Of a stretch of DNA of 64,000 nucleotides, positions 60,504 to 64,000 are shown piece after piece. A model generated the notes under the pieces. The model searched no databases. It saw only the letters and a list, made by a program, of their open reading frames with translations, and was not told where the DNA came from. The position numbers and the translations under genes are program-made. Within the stretch, counting starts at the first letter, position 1; every line of letters starts with the position of its first letter. Source of the DNA: Gemmatimonadaceae bacterium (GTDB lineage Bacteria; Gemmatimonadota; Gemmatimonadetes; Gemmatimonadales; Gemmatimonadaceae); contig JACDDT010000001.1 in assembly GCA_013816855.1 (NCBI GenBank), positions 1 through 64,000 on the forward strand. The letters run 5' to 3'.

Positions 60504-61527
60504 TCTACTAAGCGTTCCACAGCGACGCAGGGAAGGGATAGAGCGTCTCGCGCGAGAGCTTCGCGCGGGGCGCTCTGTCGCATTGTCCACCCACATCAAC
60601 GCCGACGGCGACGGATGCGGGTCGGAGGCGGCGATGGCGCGCCTGCTCGGCCAAATGGGTATCCGCTGCAAGATCGTAAATCCCACACCGTGGCCCGATA
60701 CGTACCGGTTTCTCCTCGGAAAGGACGTTCACGACGAAACTGAAGCCGGACCGAAGGCGCTTGCCGATGTAGATGTCCTCATGGTGCTGGACATCGCCGA
60801 TGTAAAACGCCTCGGGGCTCTCGCCGAGACCGTGCGCGCAATGAAGACACCGAAGCTCGTGATCGACCATCACGTTCCTTCGGACGAGCCGCCAAGCGAC
60901 CAGATCCTGGCTGACACGACGGCGTGCGCGACCGGCGAGCTGATCTTTGATTTCGCGAGCGTGCTCGGCCTCGAGATTACCGCGGACATCGCGGTGGCAT
61001 TGTACGTCGCCATTCTCACCGATACCGGCGGATTCCGTTTCGCTAACACTTCGGCGAGATGTCTCGCGGTCGCCGGCCAGCTCCTCGCGGCGGGAGTCGA
61101 GCCGGAGGAGATGTACCGGAGATTGTATGCGTCGCTGCCGATTGGGCGATTGCATCTGTTGCGTGATGCGCTCGCCACTCTCGAGGTCGATCCCGAATAC
61201 GGCTTGTCGTGGATCTCCGTCGCCTCGGGCGCAGCCGAGCAGTATGGGCTTCGCGCGGAAGACCTCGAGGGAATCGCCGAACATCCGCGGTCCATCGGAG
61301 GAACCAAGATGGCGCTGTTCTTCCGCGATCTTGGGCACAATCGCGTGAAGATCTCCTTCAGGAGTACCGGCTCCGTGGATGTGAACACGTTTGCAAAGCA
61401 ATTCGGTGGCGGCGGGCATCAGCGCGCGGCCGGCGCGCTCGTGACGGGAAACCTCGAGGAGGTACGGCACTCCGTGGTCGCTGCCGCGCGCACCTACCTC
61501 GGCAAGATCGAGAAAGAAACGAGTTGA
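60496..61527 (+). CDS. DHH/DHHA1 phosphoesterase, NrnA-like oligoribonuclease
   Basis: '[24 protein letters not shown]', '[10 protein letters not shown]', '[14 protein letters not shown]'; start (TTG 60496) uncertain. Confidence 0.92.
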   Translation: MVDLLSVPQRRREGIERLARELRAGRSVALSTHINADGDGCGSEAAMARLLGQMGIRCKIVNPTPWPDTYRFLLGKDVHDETEAGPKALADVDVLMVLDIADVKRLGALAETVRAMKTPKLVIDHHVPSDEPPSDQILADTTACATGELIFDFASVLGLEITADIAVALYVAILTDTGGFRFANTSARCLAVAGQLLAAGVEPEEMYRRLYASLPIGRLHLLRDALATLEVDPEYGLSWISVASGAAEQYGLRAEDLEGIAEHPRSIGGTKMALFFRDLGHNRVKISFRSTGSVDVNTFAKQFGGGGHQRAAGALVTGNLEEVRHSVVAAARTYLGKIEKETS

Positions 61528-62369
61528 GCGGCTACCCGCAGCGCATCATTTGCCTCACCGAAGAAACGACGGAGACGCTCTACCTTCTCGGCCAGGGACA
61601 CAGAATCGTCGGAATCTCCGGGTACACAGTCCGGCCTCCCGAGGCGCGTGAGAAGCCGAAGGTTTGCGCCTTCATCACTGCGAAATTCGACAAGATCGAG
61701 GAGCTCAAGCCGGATCTCGTTCTCGCGTTCTCCGATCTGCAGGCCGACATCGTCGCCGAGCTGGTGCGGCGAGGGATGAACGTCGCCACGTTCAATCAGC
61801 GCAGCCTGTCCGAGATTTTTTCGATGATTGGAATGCTTGGAGGACTGGTTGGATGTCAGCAGGCAGCCGAAACGCTCGCGCGCGAGCTCAGTGATGGTCT
61901 CGAGAAAATCAAAGAATCCGCGTCGCGTTTTCCACGCCGGGTGCGCGTTTTCTTTGAGGAATGGCCGGATCCGCTCATCTCGGGAATCAGATGGGTCGAA
62001 GAGCTCGTCGCAATCGCCGGGGGCGACCCAATCTTTCCGGAGCTTGCGAACGGAAAGCTTGCAAAAGACCGTATCGTACACGCGGCCGAAGTTGCCCGGC
62101 GTGATCCCGAAGTCATCTTCGCCTCGTGGTGCGGCAAAAAAGTCAAGCTCGCGACGATTCAAAGGCGTGCCGGCTGGGAAGCGATTAGCGCGGTGAAGGA
62201 GAATCGGATCTTCGAGGTGAAATCCACATACATCCTTCAGCCAGGCCCGGCGAGCATCACGGAAGGGGTGCGGCAGCTTCACGCATTTCTCTGCGGAGTT
62301 CACGGACTCGATGTCCCCACCCAACTTGCGCCGCGGCATTTGCCGACAGCGAAGGCGCGCCCCGCTTAG
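61524..62369 (+). CDS. BtuF-like cobalamin/Fe-siderophore binding domain protein without a signal peptide
   Basis: 'PQRIICLTEETTETLYLLGQGHRIVGISGYTVRP', 'IEELKPDLVLAFSDLQADIVAELVRRGMNVATFNQRSLSEIFSMI'; TTG start overlaps the upstream stop. Confidence 0.8.
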   Translation: MSGYPQRIICLTEETTETLYLLGQGHRIVGISGYTVRPPEAREKPKVCAFITAKFDKIEELKPDLVLAFSDLQADIVAELVRRGMNVATFNQRSLSEIFSMIGMLGGLVGCQQAAETLARELSDGLEKIKESASRFPRRVRVFFEEWPDPLISGIRWVEELVAIAGGDPIFPELANGKLAKDRIVHAAEVARRDPEVIFASWCGKKVKLATIQRRAGWEAISAVKENRIFEVKSTYILQPGPASITEGVRQLHAFLCGVHGLDVPTQLAPRHLPTAKARPA

Positions 62370-62378
62370 CTTTCGCTC

Positions 62379-62657
62379 ATGATCGGAATGCGCAGGACAC
62401 GACGCTCCAAAGAAGAGATCGAGCGTCAGATAACCCGTGAGCTCGCGGTGATGACGCCGCTCCTCGGCATACACGCCTGCGACGTCGAGCTCGCGGCTTT
62501 CGACGCGGTAACGGGCGTCGCGCAGATTCACATCGCCGGCGAATGCACCGATTGCGACGCCTCTGCTGCGACCTTTCTTCCGGGGATTGAAACGCGGCTC
62601 AAGCTAAAAGTCGCCGAGCTCCAGGAAGTTCGCTTCGCGCAGAAGGAGTCGCGATGA
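62379..62657 (+). CDS. NifU C-terminal-like Fe-S scaffold protein
   Basis: 'GVAQIHIAGECTDCDASAATFLPGIETRLKLKVAELQEVRF' with CxxC. Confidence 0.8.
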   Translation: MIGMRRTRRSKEEIERQITRELAVMTPLLGIHACDVELAAFDAVTGVAQIHIAGECTDCDASAATFLPGIETRLKLKVAELQEVRFAQKESR

Positions 62658-63796
62658 GCGTAAGCTTTCAGGATAAAATCGTGGGTGCGCTCAAGACGGT
62701 CGTGAACAAGCGCACGGGAAGCGACGTCGTGGACGCAGAGATGGTGCGCGACATTGCGACGACCACCGATGGAAAGATTCGCCTCACGCTGCTGATGAGC
62801 GCGGCCGACGATGCGACACTGGTGAGAGACGTGCGCCAGGCGCTCGAAAAAATCGAAGGCGCGCGCGACGTGCGTGTGGATGTCAAAGACGCCGCGGAAG
62901 CCAGCGCGAGCTCTGCTCCGCCGCCGCAGAAGAGCAGGTCACTTCCCGTGATGGGCCAAGACGCACCAGCTCCGAAAAACGTACCTCCGCCGCAGACGCC
63001 CGTCGCATATCCGAATCTCGGACACATCATCGCGGTGTCCAGCGGGAAGGGCGGTGTAGGGAAATCCACCGTCTCGGTGAACATTGCCGTCGCGCTGGCG
63101 CGGCAGGGTGCGCGCGTGGGCCTGATGGACGGCGACATCTACGGCCCCAACATCCCCCGCATGATGGGAGTGAGCGAATCTCCTCCCGTGCGGGGAGAAA
63201 AAATCGTCCCGCTCGAGGCGCACGGCGTAAAGCTCATTTCGCTCGGCCTCCTCATCGATCGCGACCAGCCGGCAATTTGGCGCGGGCCGATCATTATGAA
63301 GATCGTCAACCAGTTCCTGCGCGACGTGGACTGGGGTCAGCTCGACTACTTCATCGTCGATCTGCCGCCGGGAACGGGCGATGCGCAGCTCTCATTGGTC
63401 CAGGCAACTCTCGTCGAAGGCGCGTTGATAGTCACCACGCCGCAGGATGTCTCGACCGGCGATGCGCTGCGCGGCGCAAAGATGTTCGAGCGGGTCAACG
63501 TTCCGGTGCTCGGCATTATCGAGAACATGAGCTATTTCGTATGCCCGCACTGCGACGACCGCACGAGCTTGTTCGGAGAGGGCGGCGGACAGCGCCTCGC
63601 GGATGAGCTTGGGGTTCAGCTCCTCGGGCAGATCCCGCTCTACCAGCCGGTGATGTCCGGCGGAGACAAGGGCGCACCGATTGTCATCACCGAGCCCGAC
63701 TCGGCGGCTGGTAAAGCGCTAATCGCTCTGGGTGGACGGGTAGCCGGGATTTTCTCCGGTAGCGATGCGCCCGTTGTAGATGGCGCCAACGCGTGA
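62654..63796 (+). CDS. Mrp/ApbC/NBP35 family Fe-S carrier P-loop ATPase
   Basis: N-terminal MIP18/DUF59-like region, 'IIAVSSGKGGVGKSTVSVNIAVALARQGARVGLMDGDIYGPNIPRMMG', 'SYFVCPHCDDRTSLFGEGGGQRLADELGVQLLGQIPL'. Confidence 0.95.
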   Translation: MSVSFQDKIVGALKTVVNKRTGSDVVDAEMVRDIATTTDGKIRLTLLMSAADDATLVRDVRQALEKIEGARDVRVDVKDAAEASASSAPPPQKSRSLPVMGQDAPAPKNVPPPQTPVAYPNLGHIIAVSSGKGGVGKSTVSVNIAVALARQGARVGLMDGDIYGPNIPRMMGVSESPPVRGEKIVPLEAHGVKLISLGLLIDRDQPAIWRGPIIMKIVNQFLRDVDWGQLDYFIVDLPPGTGDAQLSLVQATLVEGALIVTTPQDVSTGDALRGAKMFERVNVPVLGIIENMSYFVCPHCDDRTSLFGEGGGQRLADELGVQLLGQIPLYQPVMSGGDKGAPIVITEPDSAAGKALIALGGRVAGIFSGSDAPVVDGANA

Positions 63797-64000
63797 GGCG
63801 GTAGAGCCGGTCCCCGCGCGGATCTCCGAATTCAGCTCTCCACCGACGAGAAGGACGACAGAAGCGAGGTACATCCACGTCAGCAGCACGATTACTCCGC
63901 CGATGGTTCCGTATGTGGCGTTGTACGATCCGAAGTTTTGTACGTAAAGGCGGAAGCCGAGTGTAACTACGACAAAAAGTATTCCTGCGAACCCGGCGCC
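63719..64000 (-). CDS. YihY/BrkB family membrane protein, C-terminal part (runs off the window)
   Basis: Reverse-strand translation from 64000: GAGFAGILFVVVTLGFRLYVQNFGSYNATYGTIGGVIVLLTWMYLASVVLLVGGELNSEIRAG...PGYPSTQSD*; not in the supplied ORF list. Confidence 0.85.
   Translation of the reverse strand, partial: GAGFAGILFVVVTLGFRLYVQNFGSYNATYGTIGGVIVLLTWMYLASVVLLVGGELNSEIRAGTGSTASRVGAIYNGRIATGENPGYPSTQSD

Overview
The window is about 64 kb of GC-rich, densely coding bacterial chromosome. Gene content and style (many M16/S9 peptidases, CarboxypepD_reg-like secreted proteins) suggest Gemmatimonadota or a relative; this is inference only. Most of it is housekeeping: topA, trmFO, xerC/D-like, argF, gcvT, mogA/moaB-like, moeA, the Fo+delta half of an F-type ATP synthase, two M16 peptidases, a UbiB/AarF kinase, a sugar nucleotidyltransferase, cstA plus an S9 peptidase plus a ybdD-like gene, etfBA plus ETF-QO, gpmI, dacB-like PBP4, guaB, an APC permease, an NrnA-like DHH phosphatase, a NifU-like protein, mrp/apbC, and a truncated YihY/BrkB at the right edge. 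I saw no CRISPR array, rRNA, convincing tRNA, transposase or prophage.

Points most worth a second look:
(1) Two perfect TGTGA-N6-TCACA (CRP/FNR-family) palindromes, immediately upstream of the ATP synthase operon and of the ETF operon.
(2) A cstA / S9 prolyl-oligopeptidase / ybdD operon with 4-bp overlaps at both junctions.
(3) A module of an unassigned two-domain protein, a 17-codon sORF with a near-perfect Shine-Dalgarno, and a membrane HD-GYP protein.
(4) A frameshift in an ornithine-cyclodeaminase-family gene.
(5) Two genes whose conserved N-termini have no ATG/GTG/TTG start but carry a candidate ATC.
(6) A recurrent TAnCTTT motif abutting start codons, suggesting leaderless Bacteroidota-like promoters.
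(7) A dispersed hairpin repeat shared by two gene ends.
(8) A catalytically dead L,D-transpeptidase paralogue next to an intact one.
(9) A sigma-54 activator with a pseudo-receiver.
(10) A 78-bp antisense overlap of the mrp and yihY 3' ends.

All assignments come from reading motifs by eye; no database search was run.
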